Made by a program: the position numbers and the translations under genes. DNA of 64,000 bases from Trichobilharzia regenti (Eukaryota > Platyhelminthes > Trematoda > Strigeidida > Schistosomatidae), in NCBI GenBank assembly GCA_944472135.2, contig OX235262.1:84852903-84916902 (forward strand). The letters run 5' to 3'. The notes beneath the pieces are model-generated. The model ran no database searches. It saw nothing but the letters and a program-made list of their open reading frames with translations, and was not told the origin of the DNA. Below are positions 33,290 through 46,559 of this stretch, piece by piece (within the stretch, counting starts at the first letter, position 1; each line of letters begins with the position of its first letter).

Positions 33290-33620
33290 AGTTTGGTTTG
33301 TAAGGGTTAGTTATGTTTTTAGGAGTTGGCCACGGATTGATATCAGTTAGAGAACCATTGAAAACCACCAGGGAGTACTATAGATGTTTCATCCTAGTTT
33401 GGGAACTATCGCCAGTACATACCCACCACCCAGGGTTCGAACCCAGAACCTTCCGGTTACAAGGCAAGCTCATATACCATTCAGTCACTGAGACCCGAGC
33501 TTGCCTTGTAACCGGAAGGTCCTGGGTTCGAATCCCAGTGGGTGCGTACTGGCGATGATTCCCAAACTAGGATGAAACAGCAGTTGTCCAGTACTCCCTG
33601 GTTTTCAATGGTTCTCTAAT
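33290..33620. repeat. SINE-L inverted pair (subtype with GGTTTGTAAGGGTTAG end)
   Basis: The minus copy contains GGGTTCGAACCCAGAACC and the plus copy GGGTTCGAATCCCAG. The two heads meet back to back with about 25 bases between (GCAAGCTC ... GAGCTTGC), giving a near-perfect long hairpin. The plus body is GGCGATGATTCCCAAACTAG, GGATGAAACAGC. Confidence 0.85.
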
Positions 33621-33814
33621 TTGTGTATCTCTCCATTCACCACTAAGAGTTCATACTTTATGATAATTATATTTCAGTGGTTTACGCACAGTGATGTTAT
33701 TTCTGTTTTGGTAATATTTCGATCAAAATTACTTCTCGTAATCACACCAATTGTTCATACTTTCCTCTGCTTACAATCTAGTGTGTTTATTTTAATAATG
33801 GATGAATATTACTA

Positions 33815-34140
33815 AGACGAGCTCGCAGACCATTGAGCCAATGGAACCCGATCCAATGGTCTTAGCATTCGCAGTGTCATGAATCGGCAGAAGTTAGAAT
33901 TCAAGGACCGTTGGATCGGGTTCCAGTGGCTCAATGGTCTACGAACTCGCCTTGTAACCAGAAGGTCTTGGGATCGAACCCCCTTTGGTGCATGATGAGT
34001 ACTCCCAAACTAGGACGAATCAGCCGGCTGTACAGTACTCCCAGGTTTCCCAGTAGTTCTCTAGCTGATGTCAGCTCATGATGAAGTCCTCCATTCAATC
34101 AAAAACAACCCCTACAAAACCAATACTTGAATATTACTAA
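33815..34140 (+). repeat. SINE-L copy
   Basis: GGCAGAAGTTAGAATTCAAG, head TCAATGGTCTACGAACTCG with GGGATCGAACCCCC, body CCCAAACTAGGACGAATCAG, terminal GTCAGCTCATGATGAAGTCC. A short minus-strand head piece precedes it. Confidence 0.8.
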
Positions 34141-34714
34141 AGCATATTTTTTCAACTTATATTCAGCTATAATTTATTTTAACTGATATTTCATGTTTTT
34201 CGTCTACTAATAAAATGCAGGTATGTGAAGGTCATACATAACAGCCTAATGTCACATAATTTGTAAATGACATGTGACATCAGTGTGAATTAAATACTGC
34301 TACTAGCATACCTATCACCTTTTATTGTATTTTATACAGTGACTGGAGAAAAGGCGTTTTTTCATTTTTGCCAAATACACATACATATACCAGTAGGTAC
34401 TTTATGAGAAGTAAATATATATACAAATAATCAGCAAAACACGAATCAGTATCATAAATTTAATTAGAAACCATGAAATAGCCTACAGACAAACCTTATC
34501 CTCGAAGAACGACTAATTAAGGGAAGAAATCATATTTCTTTATATTCGTATATTTAAATTAGACTGTATACTGAAATATGTATCTTGGAATTACCGTGTA
34601 ATAGACTATTTCTCGAAATGTAAGTTTCATCACAAACCGAGTGTACGTAAGAAAAAACGAAGGGAGTGGTGTGTGATTACAGCACTATATGTCACAAAGT
34701 GAGCAAAGTAAGAA

Positions 34715-35270
34715 TTCATAGGTTATTTGATTGGGAGACTAGGTGATGACATACTCGACTTGTAACCTGAAAGTCCCGGATTCGGTCACTGGTGGTAATA
34801 TAAGTATGTGCTGTTAAAGATTTTCAGGCTATAGTGAAACCTGTTCAATATGCTCTGTTTCTCAGTAGTTTGTTAAAAAATGTCGATTCTCAATGACATC
34901 GACCTTGAAATCAAACAAATCTCTATAAACCAACACTTGAAAATAAGTTCGAGTTAATTTTGACCTTCGATTGACTTAAGTCAGAGAACCATTGAAAACT
35001 GAAGAGTATTAGACAACTGTTCTATCCTTGTCTGGGAGTCTTCAGAAGTACGTACCCATAACACAACCACAGGTCAAATCCATGAGCTTCAGGTTAATCT
35101 TGTAAAACCTGAAGATGGGGTCATCGGTGTGTACTGTAGAAAAGTCTCAAATAAAGTCAGGACGACTGTCCAATACTCCTGTAGTTTCCAGTGGTTATCT
35201 AATTAAAGTCACTTGGTGTTCACTCTTGAATTCAATAAAATCCTCGCAAATCAACAATTGAAAATTCAAG
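34715..35270. repeat. SINE-L, one diverged plus copy and a diverged inverted pair
   Basis: 34715-34945 is a plus copy ending ATAAACCAACACTTGAAAAT. 34965-35270 is an inverted pair (AGTCAGAGAACCATTGAAAA on the left, CCAGTGGTTATCTAATTAAA on the right). All heads and cores are badly eroded. Confidence 0.6.
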
Positions 35271-37496
35271 TTAATTGCGAAGTTCAATAATTTCAGCTTA
35301 TCAAACAGCAGAATAATTAAACGACTTTGAAAATAATTATAATAACGCGGCACAGGTTACTATCTAATCTAACAAGCTGAACAGTTAGTGGTGAGAAAAA
35401 ATACTGTCTTACCAAGTGATCAGTCATAAATTTCAATTAGTTTTATGACAGAAAAGCAGGAAATTAAAGCGGTAACTAATGTAGAAAAGGAAATACGTAA
35501 AACTCTGTGTTAATGACCACGGGTAAAGATTAATTTCTATAAATTACTTTGAATGTAAAGTTTTGGCTAAAAGTTAGATAACATATTTGCCTCTGCTAAG
35601 CGAAGCAGAGGGATATTCAGTCTATTTGATTGGTGTGTTAAAAACTAAGCTTCTGGTTCCCCAATGATGTTTTATTTAACCGTTTGTAACAAGTGGCGCT
35701 TAGAAATCTGAAGATTAATCTACCCAGTTTTACACCTTAAATGATTCAACCTACTGAAAAATTGCCTCAAACAAGTGTACATGGAAGAGGCAGAACTAAA
35801 ATATGTAACTTCCATTCTTACTCTGTAAGTCATAGTAGACGGAAGCTTTTTATCATTCTAGCAAATGGAGTCACTTTTGAGTTCCACTTACATACAGATT
35901 AACTGCTTAAGAAATGCTACAAATCTCAACCTAACTTTTTAATAGTGAACATGCTTATTTGTGAACCCGGGTAAATATCGATTCTTGCTTAGTGGGCAAG
36001 AGATATCCGTGAATATTTATCCTGTAAGATTCGAATAGTAGATGATTACTAGACTGAATACACGTTATAGATTTGTTCGGATACCATTTGCATTGTCACT
36101 TTTATACACACAGGAAAATCCATGGGATTTCATTCAAAAGATTTGGAAATAGGCTTTGTTTAAGCCGCAAATACCCTCAGGCTGAGAACGAATTGTCCTG
36201 TTTTGTGATTAAGAGGGTCTTAAATTCAACTGTCATCCATATGGCTTTTCAAAATCCACTCTCCCTTGCTGGTAGCCTTCACAACAGTGTTCAGAGTCCG
36301 TTTACAAACATTTGAGTTCAGTTTTGTGAATGTTTCTTTTTTAAATATCACCCTTACGAAAATAATGTCTTCGAACCATCAAAACTATGTAGGAATCTAA
36401 CTACAAGACACAGCAAACCAATTTTTAGTTTATAGAAATACATCTCCTTCTTTTGAATGTATTACAGTTGATTTTCAACAAATTTTGTTTCTTCATGGAA
36501 GAACAGTAGTGTCACTGATGCGATAGTTTACTTTGCTCTAATCTTGGGTTACGCTTCTAGTAAGTTGTAATGATAGGTGACTGAATCCTTTGTGGTATAT
36601 GGATCAGATTATGATTCGATATGAGAACAGTTCATCTCTTGCAGTTACAGATGACCATTTCCTTTACCTATTTAGCTTATGATAGAAAGCAATTTCACAT
36701 TTAATCTCAACTTGAAATATTTCGCTGAGTTATTAACTCGCTTTAAGTAAACAATTTTGTTTTCCTTATATTCTAAGGAGACTAATGGATTGTGTGTTAT
36801 ATTTTCAACCAAATGTGTTATTTATTAGGTTCGTAAGTCAGTTATCTAGGCACTACGAACTTTGTAGAATATTTCATCCAGATATCCTTTATTGAAGTGA
36901 CAACAACAACAGTTTTTTGAGTGGTAGGAATTGCCAGGGGCAAAAATTCATCTGAATCAGAATCAACTATTTATTGTAGGTGTAACACCTTCAAAAATAC
37001 TCCCGTTTCATAATTAAAAAAAAACATCTTAGGTATTGTTTTAAGTTGTCTAATAGTTATTTAGCAATATTTAGAACTTTGATGTCTAGTATCAACGAGT
37101 GGAAATCCGCTTCCCCATTTCATGAGAAAAAATAGTATTTGACAAAATATTTTAGCTATATACATTACAAGTTATTATTTCATACAAATTTTTCTGATGC
37201 ATTAGACTTTTTCAACAACACAAAAGGAAAAAATAGCACTTTATACTTTTGTTATATGAGTGAGTGATATTTCCCCAAACATTCTAATTTATAATATACA
37301 AATTATAAATTCCAACCCAAAAGTAAAAAGAAGAGAGACAATTAGTGCATAAAATTGGCAGTTAGATAATAAATTCAAAGGAGACGAAATCATTGACCTG
37401 TAAATGGGTTCAACTTTTAAAGGAATGTTTAAGTGGTTCACAGATTTTCCTAGATTGTTTGAATCTACTCTTTCTTCGAAAAGGCAACTTTTATTT
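35271..37496. other. Intronic DNA, little recognised
   Basis: About 2.2 kb with no SINE head, RT or exon-like sequence. The only structure noted is an 8-bp hairpin at 35590-35611 (CCTCTGCT, loop AAGCGA, AGCAGAGG). It is one of the longest repeat-poor parts of the window. Confidence 0.4.
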
Positions 37497-38100
37497 CAAG
37501 TGCTGGTTTGTAGGGATTTGATTGGTAACAGGATTTCATCATGAGCTGACATTGGTTAGAGAATCATTGGGAAACTTGCAGGGAGTACTGGACAAGTGTT
37601 TCGTTAGCCTAGTTTGGGACTCTTCGATGTCACGCATGCACCTCCAGGGTTCGGATCCAGGACCTTCTGGTTACAAGGCCAATCCAATGGCCCATGAATT
37701 CCAACTTCTGCCTGCAAACCAACACTTGAATACCGATGAGATGTTCACTAGCGACTGGCCCTGTACACGCAGTGACATGGAGTTCTAGTGGGAGGCCGTG
37801 ACCAGTAGAATGCAACAGGTTGAGGGTGAGGCATTAACTCATCGAAGAAGACACTGCGAAGTGGTCACGCAATGTCATGGATTGGCATAAATTTGTTATC
37901 ATGGGGCAGTGGATCGGGTCCCAGTTTCTTAATGGTCTACGAGCTCGCTAGCCTTGTCACCAGAAGGTCCTGGATTCGAATCCGGTGGGTGCATACTGAT
38001 AAAGAGTCCCAAACTAGGACGAAATAGCTGTCCAGTACTTCCAGGTTTTCCAATGGTTCTCTAACTGATGTCAGCTTATGATGAAATCCTGTAACTTTTA
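37497..38100. repeat. SINE-L inverted pair with a full-length plus copy
   Basis: The minus copy runs to about 37725 and is cut in its head. The plus copy then runs from GATGTTCACTAGCGACTGGC through the complete 5' region, the head (GGATTCGAATCCGGTGGG) and the body CTGATAAAGAGTCCCAAACT, GGACGAAATAGCTGTCCAGT to ATGATGAAATCC. Confidence 0.85.
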
Positions 38101-38264
38101 TTTGTTGAATTCGTCTGTCTTAGATATAGACTAATGTTCAAACGTGTGTTATAATCCCTCATACACGCAAATCAAGTTACATTATTCAAAAAGTTGAAAA
38201 AACACATCCTAGATAATTAATAGGTAGATAATTTTTTTTGTATATATACCTGGTTAATTGTAAC

Positions 38265-38440
38265 TGTCAGTCGAACCCAAGACATGAGTTTCTTTATATA
38301 TGGGACTTGTCGGCTGAATGCAGTTACGGTCCATTAAATGATGGTTTTCCCGGTGATACTAGAACTCAGCACCCGTCACTTCAAATGTCAAAGAGTTATT
38401 CACCAAGGTAGTGAGTCATAGAAGTCACCTTCTACACAGT
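38265..38440 (-). repeat. Degenerate SINE-H copy
   Basis: GGGACTTGTCGGCTGAATGC and GGTTTTCCCGGTGATACTAG, then CAGCACCCGTCACTTCAAAT, follow the minus-strand order of the family. The core is not intact. Confidence 0.45.
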
Positions 38441-38924
38441 TGGTACCACTATTTATTTGTTTGAGTTAGTTTATATTTCCCAGTGAATGGTTGTATGAGA
38501 ATAAAAGGGGGTCACTCTCTGTTGACATATCGACATTTAGTGTGGATATTTAGGTGGTGTCTTGAGAATTCACTCTATTAGAAACTTATTTAGTTTTGAT
38601 GATTATATTTTAAAAAGGGCGCCGCCATATGTATACATCTGACTACTGGAAATAAAAATGAATAAGCATTGAAAGGTTAACAGAATTGTTAGAAATCAGA
38701 AATCTATTATATTGTAGTCATGAGTGTGATTTGGATCAACATTTCTCCTAAAATAATGAAGCAGACAACGAGTAACGTTGTTAGAATTTCCGCCACAAAC
38801 TGCTTGTATACATTTATATTGAATAAGAATAAGACTGAGAAAGTATAAATAAATTAAAAGTACATAGGAATGAAAAGCATTCAAACTGAAATATCTGCTC
38901 TTACTAACATTTTATTTTCTATAT

Positions 38925-39250
38925 TTGGTTTGTAAGGATTAGTTTTTTTTACGAGTTGATCACGGATTGATATCAGTTAGAGAACCATTGAAAACCACCA
39001 GGGAGTACTGTACAGCCGTTTCATCCTAGTTTGGGAATCATCGGCAGTATGCACTCGATTATAAGGCAAGCTCGTATACCATTCAGCCACTGGGACCCAA
39101 TTTAATGGCCGACTCATGAAATCTGGCTTCTACCGACTCCTTGGCGGCGGGTGTATACTGTCGATGATTCCCAAACTAGGATGAAACATCTATCCAATAC
39201 TCCATGGTGGTTTTCAATGGTTCTCTAAATGATATCAATCCGTGATCAAC
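38925..39250. repeat. SINE-L inverted pair (GGTTTGTAAGG subtype)
   Basis: Left TTGATATCAGTTAGAGAACC ... TTTCATCCTAGTTTGGGAA, right GATGATTCCCAAACTAGGAT ... GATATCAATCCGTGATCAAC. Only a partial head lies between them. Confidence 0.8.
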
Positions 39251-39299
39251 TCGTAATAACATTTTATTTTCCCAAGAAATGGTAATTAGTTAGTTGGGA

Positions 39300-41240
39300 T
39301 AAGATAAGATAATAGCTTTATTCCAAATCAGTACTTGCGATATAGAATGGAATTCTCAGCATTTTTTACTACAATATTGCATCCAGTTAGTACATTAACA
39401 ATAAATAAAGTTCTACATAGATTAAAGTTATCTCAGTCAGTTTTGACTGCAACATATTAGCATGTCGGTAGCAAAGCCAAAATTTAAACAGAGTGTTTGG
39501 AGGTGTTAGAAAAGTAGATACTACTAGCATATTTACTGGCGTAAGTGATAGCAAAATGGTCGAGATATACAGAGTGTGAAAGAACGAAGAAAAATGTACT
39601 AAGTAGAGTTTGTAAGGAAGAGAGAAACAAAACAGCACATAACAAAAATAAATACAAAATGAAAAAAAGCGTTGTACCTGTAAATGATGTGAGTTGGAAA
39701 GACGAGATCCAATTGTTCTACTGACTATTTAATAAGAAGTTATAGGTTTCACGCCTAATGCTTTCTTTATCGCACAGAACACGAGCTAGGTAGGGTATGG
39801 ATGAGTTTTTGTACTTACTAGTGCGAGAATATAGTTTCTTATATAGGCTTCTGATTTTCCCTGAAGAGATACATGGGGAGAGTTGTGAATGTAGAGGGTG
39901 ATGTGAGTTAGATAAAATGGATTTAGCCCATTTTTCACATTAGACCAAGTGCCTGTCGATCAGAATATTAACAGGCTGGTTAAGTGGCACGTTGCTTACC
40001 CTGCTGACAACCTTTAACATCCTACGTAATAAGGTATGGTCTTTCTTCAGTAGCCCAGGAAAGACTAAGGGGGAACAATAGAGAATAATAGGCGGAATAT
40101 GGGAGTTAACAAGTTGTAGTAGTAAGGGTTGGCTTGCACCAAAATGTCTTAACTTCTTGATGTAGAAGGTAAGACGGAATATTTTCTTAGAAATCGTCAA
40201 GATATGAGACGACCAGGAAAGATCAGAAGATAGAGTGACGCCTAGGTACTTAATTTCTGACTTGGTTTCAATTTCAGTGCCATCTATGTTGCACACCTCG
40301 TGAGTGCTAACCAGTTTGTTTAGGTCAGATTTGTGCCTAAAGGTGAAATTAACTGTTTGGCATTTGGAGGTGTTTAAGGTGAGACCGTTTTCCTTGGACC
40401 ATTGGCTGATTTCTGATAAAAAGCCATCTAGTTTAGAGCAGTCACTTTGACATTTGACAGGTAAAGATACAGTTAGGTCATCAGCATATATGACAAAATT
40501 AATGTAATTTGAAGATGGTAGGTCATGTAGAAAGAATGAAAAGAGAAGTGGGGAGAGTACATGTTTGTAATATAGATTTGTTTATATTTGGGGAGATGTT
40601 TGGGACGACATTTGACAGTAATACAGTCAATGAAGTCATTTGAGAAGATGAAGTAGACATTATTAGAGACAGATCATTAGGGGTGAATAAAAGTTGCAAC
40701 TCCACCACCATTTTTCTTATTACAACATTGACGGTCTTGACGAAATAAAATAAAGTCCTTTAGTGAGATAAGATAATCATCATACAGTTCATGCAACCAC
40801 GTTTCTTGTAATGTGATTATGGCGGTATTATGATAAGTATCAGTGGACATCAAGGATTGTAGGTACATTATGTTGTTTGGCAGAGAGCTGTAGTTTGTGT
40901 TCATTATGACAGGGACCGTAGTTAAGTGTATTGGTGTACGTTTGAGAGCTCTCTGCCAACCACTACGATGATTCCTCCTCGATTTCTTTGGAATATGAAA
41001 GTCATTTGGCCATAAATGATTAATAAAGTTACGAGAGTAAATGATTCTGTTAGAATTCATACTTAGGTGATAAATAAATGTTGGTAAACAGTAGACTGGA
41101 TGCAAAATGTAGATATTATAGTAGCTGGCCCAAAAATTCGAATAGGCCGCCAAGGTCAAGGTCAGTGTGTAGTATACATATTTGTGTTGATGAAATTTTA
41201 CAACAAGAACTAAACCAAACCAACCTTACTCGACTGCTAA
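39300..41240 (-). mobile_element. CR1/Jockey-like LINE with internal deletion
   Basis: Minus strand. A 160-codon frame (40677-41159) carries the start of an AP-type endonuclease (IITLQETWLHELYDDYLI, then KNGGGVATF). The RT palm end follows (VLSPLLFSFFLHDLP, then NFVIYADDLTVSLP), then SEIKYLGVTLSSDLSW and SHIPPIILY up to a stop near 39940. The fusion of endonuclease to the YADD part near 40560 removes most of the RT. The 3' UTR runs to a GATAAGATAA end near 39300. Confidence 0.82.
39940..40296 (-). pseudogene. CR1/Jockey-like reverse transcriptase, C-terminal part
   Basis: A frame of 118 codons with IKYLGVTLSSDLSWSSHI, the thumb-region motif of many non-LTR reverse transcriptases, and LVNSHIPPIILYCSPLVFPG. 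It continues without a break from the YADD block just to the right (through 40560). Confidence 0.85.
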
Positions 41241-42104
41241 ACAAGGTATTACAACAGAAATAATACTAAAAAGTAAAATTCTGAAGCCATTCTGATTGTA
41301 CTTATGTAGTACATACAGCTTTATTCCTTCAATAAGTCAGACTGAAAAGATTTACAAATAACTACAACATACCTATTAAATGAGAGACGGTTGTTTTGAT
41401 TCAGTCGCTGATTGAAAGAGAAAAAGAGAGCCTCTGTTGTAATGAGTTCCAGTGAGAATATCAAGACTTCATAAAATCTAACAAGCTTTTGAAAACACTG
41501 CTAGACAACACTAAATGAAGTAGCTAATCACACAAAGAAAAGGTCTTTATATGTGATATTTTACAGAGTAATGCAAATTATAACGCTTTCCTGTTACTGC
41601 AAAAACCTAACTGTGTTCAGATAGACGTAGTTGATAAGGCTAAGAAAGAAATATTCTGATTAAGTAATACTAAGTTGTAGGGGAAGTAAATAAACTATGT
41701 TACTGAACATCTCCTACCATTATTTGGTAAAGGATAGACAAAAACCATCCGAAGCTCCTTTTTGTCACATTTCGTTGATAGTAATCATTTAGTGGAAATG
41801 ACGAAAGCAGTGGCATCCCACCGAATCTCCCCAGTGATCTTCGTATTCCTCTTCTGCATAAAGTTTATGCAATAGGCACTCGAATTATTAAAGTAAACTA
41901 TGCCTTCACAAAACGTTTGTACAGGCACTATCCTTCACTTGGTCAGTTTAGATTTAACCAACTAACAGTATTACCAAAATCCCTTATTTTTAATTTTTAT
42001 TCCCTTTCTTATCAACCCTCAATCTTATTATGTCTTCATTAAAACTCAGTTTATTTATTCAGATTGTAAAATTTGTGGGAATTTTGAATTAATTACATAT
42101 TTTA
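41241..42104. other. Intronic DNA, nothing recognised
   Basis: AT-rich, no repeat block identified. Confidence 0.4.
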
Positions 42105-42300
42105 AGATTTTTGTCACGAACCGATATCAGGTAGAACAGTGATTGAAAAGCATACCAAGTGTCTAGGTAATCAACTAACTTGGTCTCATAACCTGAAGGT
42201 CTCTGGTCCGACCCTTGTTAGGGCTGTTGGTGTGAACTGTGAAGAGTCTCAAAATGGGACGAAATAGCTATCATGTTGGTTCGTGACGAAAATCTAACAC
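42105..42300 (+). repeat. SINE-D-like copy bounded by inverted ends
   Basis: TTTTTGTCACGAACCGATAT at the left and TTGGTTCGTGACGAAAATCT at the right are inverted. Between them lie CATAACCTGAAGGTCTCTGG and GAAGAGTCTCAAAATGGGAC plus GAAATAGC, the head and body order of the hammerhead-like SINEs. Confidence 0.55.
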
Positions 42301-43564
42301 ATAGTTTATTTTATTCCCAAATAATCTAGTATTACTCAATCAGAATATTTGTTTTTCCTAGCCTTATCACAACTACGTCTATCTGAATATCTGTTTGTCT
42401 AATCATATTGTTTTTCATTTCATTATCCGTGTTATTATGAATAGTTCGACTTTTTTCAACTTTGTTATTAACAGAATTATTATTATTACTATTATTATTA
42501 TTGTGACTAATTGTACGGTTTATATATACAATCTTATCATCCTGCTGATAAGTCACCATGATTGGTTGATATTTCTTTTTATTTATTTGTAACGTTTTGT
42601 ATATAATTAAGAGTTAAACATGAGATGAGATCTATTTGAAAGCACAATATTGTCCGCTTAAATGCGTTGTTCTAAATTTTACTATGAGAATATTTAATGT
42701 TTTGAAATAGATATTTATTTGAGTTAATTTGTATTTCCAAATTAGTTGACGATAACACTGTATCGAAATATACACTGTCAGTGAATCTATCTACTTCTTC
42801 TGGTACAGCCGCTTCGACGATATCAGAAGATCAATCAAAACTGATGTTATTTGTTAGGCTGAAGAATAGAAAACTGATAAAAACAAAAAAAGAATTGATA
42901 AGATAAGGGCTTGAATTATTGCGTGTAGATAAATAATAATAATAAATTATAGATACATTTGTGTTATGAAAACATGTGGCTGTGTGACTTTTGTCAATGA
43001 GAATAGGATAAATAAATAAAGTATACTTCATACCTCAAATGTAGATTGTTCACCCTCTACTATTAATCGATCGATATTGTTATTTCTTTCAAAGTAAGTT
43101 AGTTATCCTCTCTTACCACATCTACAGAAACATGTGAGAATTAAGATTTTTCTATTTACAGACTCTATGACAAACGATATATTTATATTTGAACAAAATT
43201 CAGTCATATGAACAGATGCTCCTTTTCAGGGTGAGGTATAGTCAGCCAGTTGAACTATCTATCCTACAATCAATACAAAATAAAGCTGGGAGATACATAT
43301 AAGTGGTAATAATGATTCTTGTCGTAATAATAATAATAACCAAGATATTAATCGAGGAGAAAATGATAAGAGCAATAATTAATGATGTACTATTATTTTT
43401 GCTAAAGAGAATGAAAAATAGGACAGGGAAACACATTAATTAACGTATAGTGAGTGACATTAAGATAAAATGATGTGATAACTATGAGTTAACCATCCTT
43501 ACATTGTTCAGTTTAAATAAATAGAAGAGAGAAGTATTCACCTATTTTCTCCTTGCACATAATA
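42301..43564. other. Intronic DNA, nothing recognised
   Basis: AT-rich with (ATT)-like short runs near 42475-42500 and 43325-43340. No coding or repeat signal. Confidence 0.4.
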
Positions 43565-43990
43565 TTTTTTAATTGAACCTCACTGGTCACGACTAGTCAC
43601 TAGAACTCGAGGAAACTCCAACCTGTAGCAAGTCACTAGCGAGCATTAGATTAATTTTCTATAGTTCGGTTTGTAAGGGTTAGCTATGTTTTTAACGAGT
43701 TACAAACGTTACAAATTAATCTGATGCTCACTAGTGACTTGCTACAGGATGAAGTTTCCTGGAGTTCCAGTGAGAAGACGGGATCAGTGAAGTCCATCCA
43801 GATGTCCCACCAAAGACAGTGGTTGTGGTTGCACTAAATCACGAATTGATAGGAGTTAGGATTCATGCACTGTCCACTGAATCGGGTCCCAGTGGCTGAA
43901 TGGTATACGAGCTTGCCTCGTAACCATAAGGTCCTGGTTTCGAACCCTGTCAGTGGGTGCGTACTTCCGATGAATCCCAAACTAGAAATA
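43565..43990. repeat. SINE-L inverted arrangement (GGTTTGTAAGG subtype)
   Basis: The left minus piece CACTGGTCACGACTAGTCAC...AAGTCACTAGCGAGCA and the right plus copy GATGCTCACTAGTGACTTGC ... GGTTTCGAACCCTGTCAGTG, cut off inside the body after CCCAAACTAG. A CGGTTTGTAAGGGTTAG end lies between. Confidence 0.75.
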
Positions 43991-44070
43991 ATGTTTTTGT
44001 TTAGACTTATTTCGGTGACGTGATCGATGATATCCGCTCGGTAGAGACAGTTGTTCATTTTTTCTTCTTT

Positions 44071-44299
44071 CCTTTACGTTCCCCAATGGAACATAGAGCT
44101 TCAAGCTAGTGGCTCCAAGTTTCTGTAGCAGTGTTTACTTTTACAAGATGGGGTTGCTAGCCTCATGCCCAATCTTTCCTCTTTACTAGCATTATTTCTG
44201 GTTTAGCGAGGTAAAGGAGTGCGTCTGTGATCGATGATCGAACCCCGGACTATGTACATGGTTGGCGAGCATCCTAACCGCTATGCCACCGAATCACCA
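44071..44299 (-). repeat. SINE-A copy
   Basis: Full minus-strand order from CCCCAATGGAACATAGAGCT to CGCTATGCCACCGAATCACC, with GATCGAACCCCGG in the head. Confidence 0.88.
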
Positions 44300-44858
44300 A
44301 GTATTCATTACTATGCGTATTACAGAGTTAATTAGTCAGTAAAATATTACAATAGGGAGAACAAACCTTATTATCTGTGCTTCGCATAAAATACATATTT
44401 TTACAATTCTCTGTCTATGATTCCTATCAAATATTTCTGCGAATATTTGTTAAGATGATATACAAATAAGTGAACAACAATTAGAGGTCCGTCACAACAA
44501 TTAACAGTACCTGCTAACATTATTTAGACGTTCTAAACACCGGACTACCTTTTTGACCGTTAACAGGCGAGCTCGTCAACACGATATGAAGTAAAACTAC
44601 TGACCTAAAAAAATACAAATACAGTTATCTGACAAATTCTGCAATGAGTGAATAGGTAAATCAGTCCCTGAGGGTCCTCATTACCTTGAATTGATTAGTA
44701 AGCGTTTGTGACTGATTTATTTGGTTACTCATTATATATACAGTCAATATTATATACACATCACATAGAAAGACTAACAGGTATTTTCAAAGTTTTATGT
44801 AAGCCTAAATATAAGAAAACTAAGTAATAAATAAGGGCTAAATAAGGTGTATCATAAT

Positions 44859-45087
44859 GCATCGGTGGTTCAGTGATAGCAAGTTCATCAACTATTAGTG
44901 TGATCCGGGAGCCCTTCCTAAGTCGATGTACTAATTTAAATCACTAAGCCGGCAGTGAGGTCAGTAAAGAGGGAAGATTGGGCGTGAGGCTAGCGACCCC
45001 GCCCCAGCCAGCAAAAGTAAAACCACTGCTATCGAAACTTCAAAGCTCTAGCTTGAAGCCCTATGTTCTACTCGGAAAGTAAAAAGA
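44859..45087 (+). repeat. SINE-A copy, diverged head
   Basis: GCATCGGTGGTTCAGTGATA, a damaged B-box (TGATCCGGGAGCCCTTCC), body GGGCGTGAGGCTAGCGACC, end CTATGTTCTACTCGGAAAGT. Confidence 0.75.
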
Positions 45088-45429
45088 TAAAAAGAAGATA
45101 TAATAATAATAGTGTGATAAAGCATATGGTAAAAGAAAAACTGACTAACTGTAAGTGTTAACTTTTAAATTCCACAACTGTTCATTCTTTTATGAAACAG
45201 AATTTACACCAGCATAAGGATCTAAAACCATCAGAAGTAGACAACCAAATGGTATCCTTTTTCATTAATTTATACAACTTACAGCTTTAAAAACGTTTGT
45301 CGTATATAATGTAGTCTTCGTGTAAAAAGTAATTATGAAAGAAGCTAAGAAAAATACTTGTCATCATAAAAGAGATAATCTGGAACAAGAATTACTTTTG
45401 AGCCTTTTTCTCTATTACTGTTATTATTG

Positions 45430-45975
45430 ATATTTTTCTATAGTTTGGTTTGTAAGGGTTAGTTTTGTTTTTACGAGTTGAACATGGACTGATATCAGTT
45501 AGAGAAGAATTGAAAACCAGGGAGTACTGAATAGCTGTTTCATCATCGGTAGTACGCAGCCACTGGGGTTCGAACTCAGGACCTTCCGGTTACAAGACAA
45601 TGGGACCAAACTTAATGGCTCATGAATTCTAACTTCTACCGATCCGTGATTTAGCGCGACCCCAACCAGTGTCATAGGTGAGATATCCATCCTCACACGT
45701 GGCATCTGGATGGACCTCACTGGTCACGACTTCTCACTAGAACTCCAGGAAACTCTATCATGTAGCAAGTCACTAGCGAGAATCAGATTAATTTCCTATA
45801 GTTTGGTTAGAATTCATGAGCACTTGAATTGGGTCCCATTGGCTGAATGGTATACGAGCTTGCCTTGTAACCGGAAGGTCTTGCATTCCAAGCCTATCGG
45901 TGGGTGCGTACTGGCGATGATTCCCAAAATTAGGATGTCCAGTGCTTTCTGCTTTTCAATGGTTCTCTAACTGAT
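45430..45975. repeat. SINE-L inverted pair (GGTTTGTAAGG subtype)
   Basis: Minus copy 45430-45770 (GGGGTTCGAACTCAGGACC in the head). The plus copy 45775-45975 has GAATGGTATACGAGCTTGCC and CCAGTGCTTTCTGCTTTTCA. Core blocks in both are deleted or mutated. Confidence 0.78.
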
Positions 45976-46470
45976 ATTTTTAATGAATTTTAATAATGTT
46001 CACTTGTACATTGGACTTAAAATGGTGCTGCACCATATCACGTCTGCTCATTGAATCGACTTACTTGAGAGTAGTGCCCTAAAGTGTCCGTCTCATTTGT
46101 TTCAATGTACTAATAATAGTCAGCTTTCTAAAAAGACTATGGATAGCATAAAAAGAGTTTGGAATTATTGTAGAATAAAAACCATCAATATATAGGTCCT
46201 GTAATTTAGATTATCCGTTTTGAAACTTGTAAATTGTTGTTGCCTGTTTTACTGAAATGAAATTACTAGCCTCTCTTGTTGTACTTCTCTCTTTAATGGG
46301 TATCATCATGAAGATTTTTAAAAATTTTTTCTATCTTTCTTACGACACTGGTATCAAGATTTACCAAGTCAAGAGGAATAGTGAAATTTCTATTCTTAAA
46401 CTGTCTGAATAAATTTATCAGTAGTTAAAGAACAATGTAAATAAAGTGCACATCTTTAAGTTATGCAGAT

Positions 46471-46474
<4 letters not shown>

Positions 46475-46516
<42 letters not shown>
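46475..46516. repeat. (AT)n microsatellite
   Basis: About 40 bases of uninterrupted TA. Confidence 0.95.
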
Positions 46517-46518
<2 letters not shown>

Positions 46519-46559
46519 CTATCAATGCATGCAGAATGTTACTTAAGAATTCCATGATT

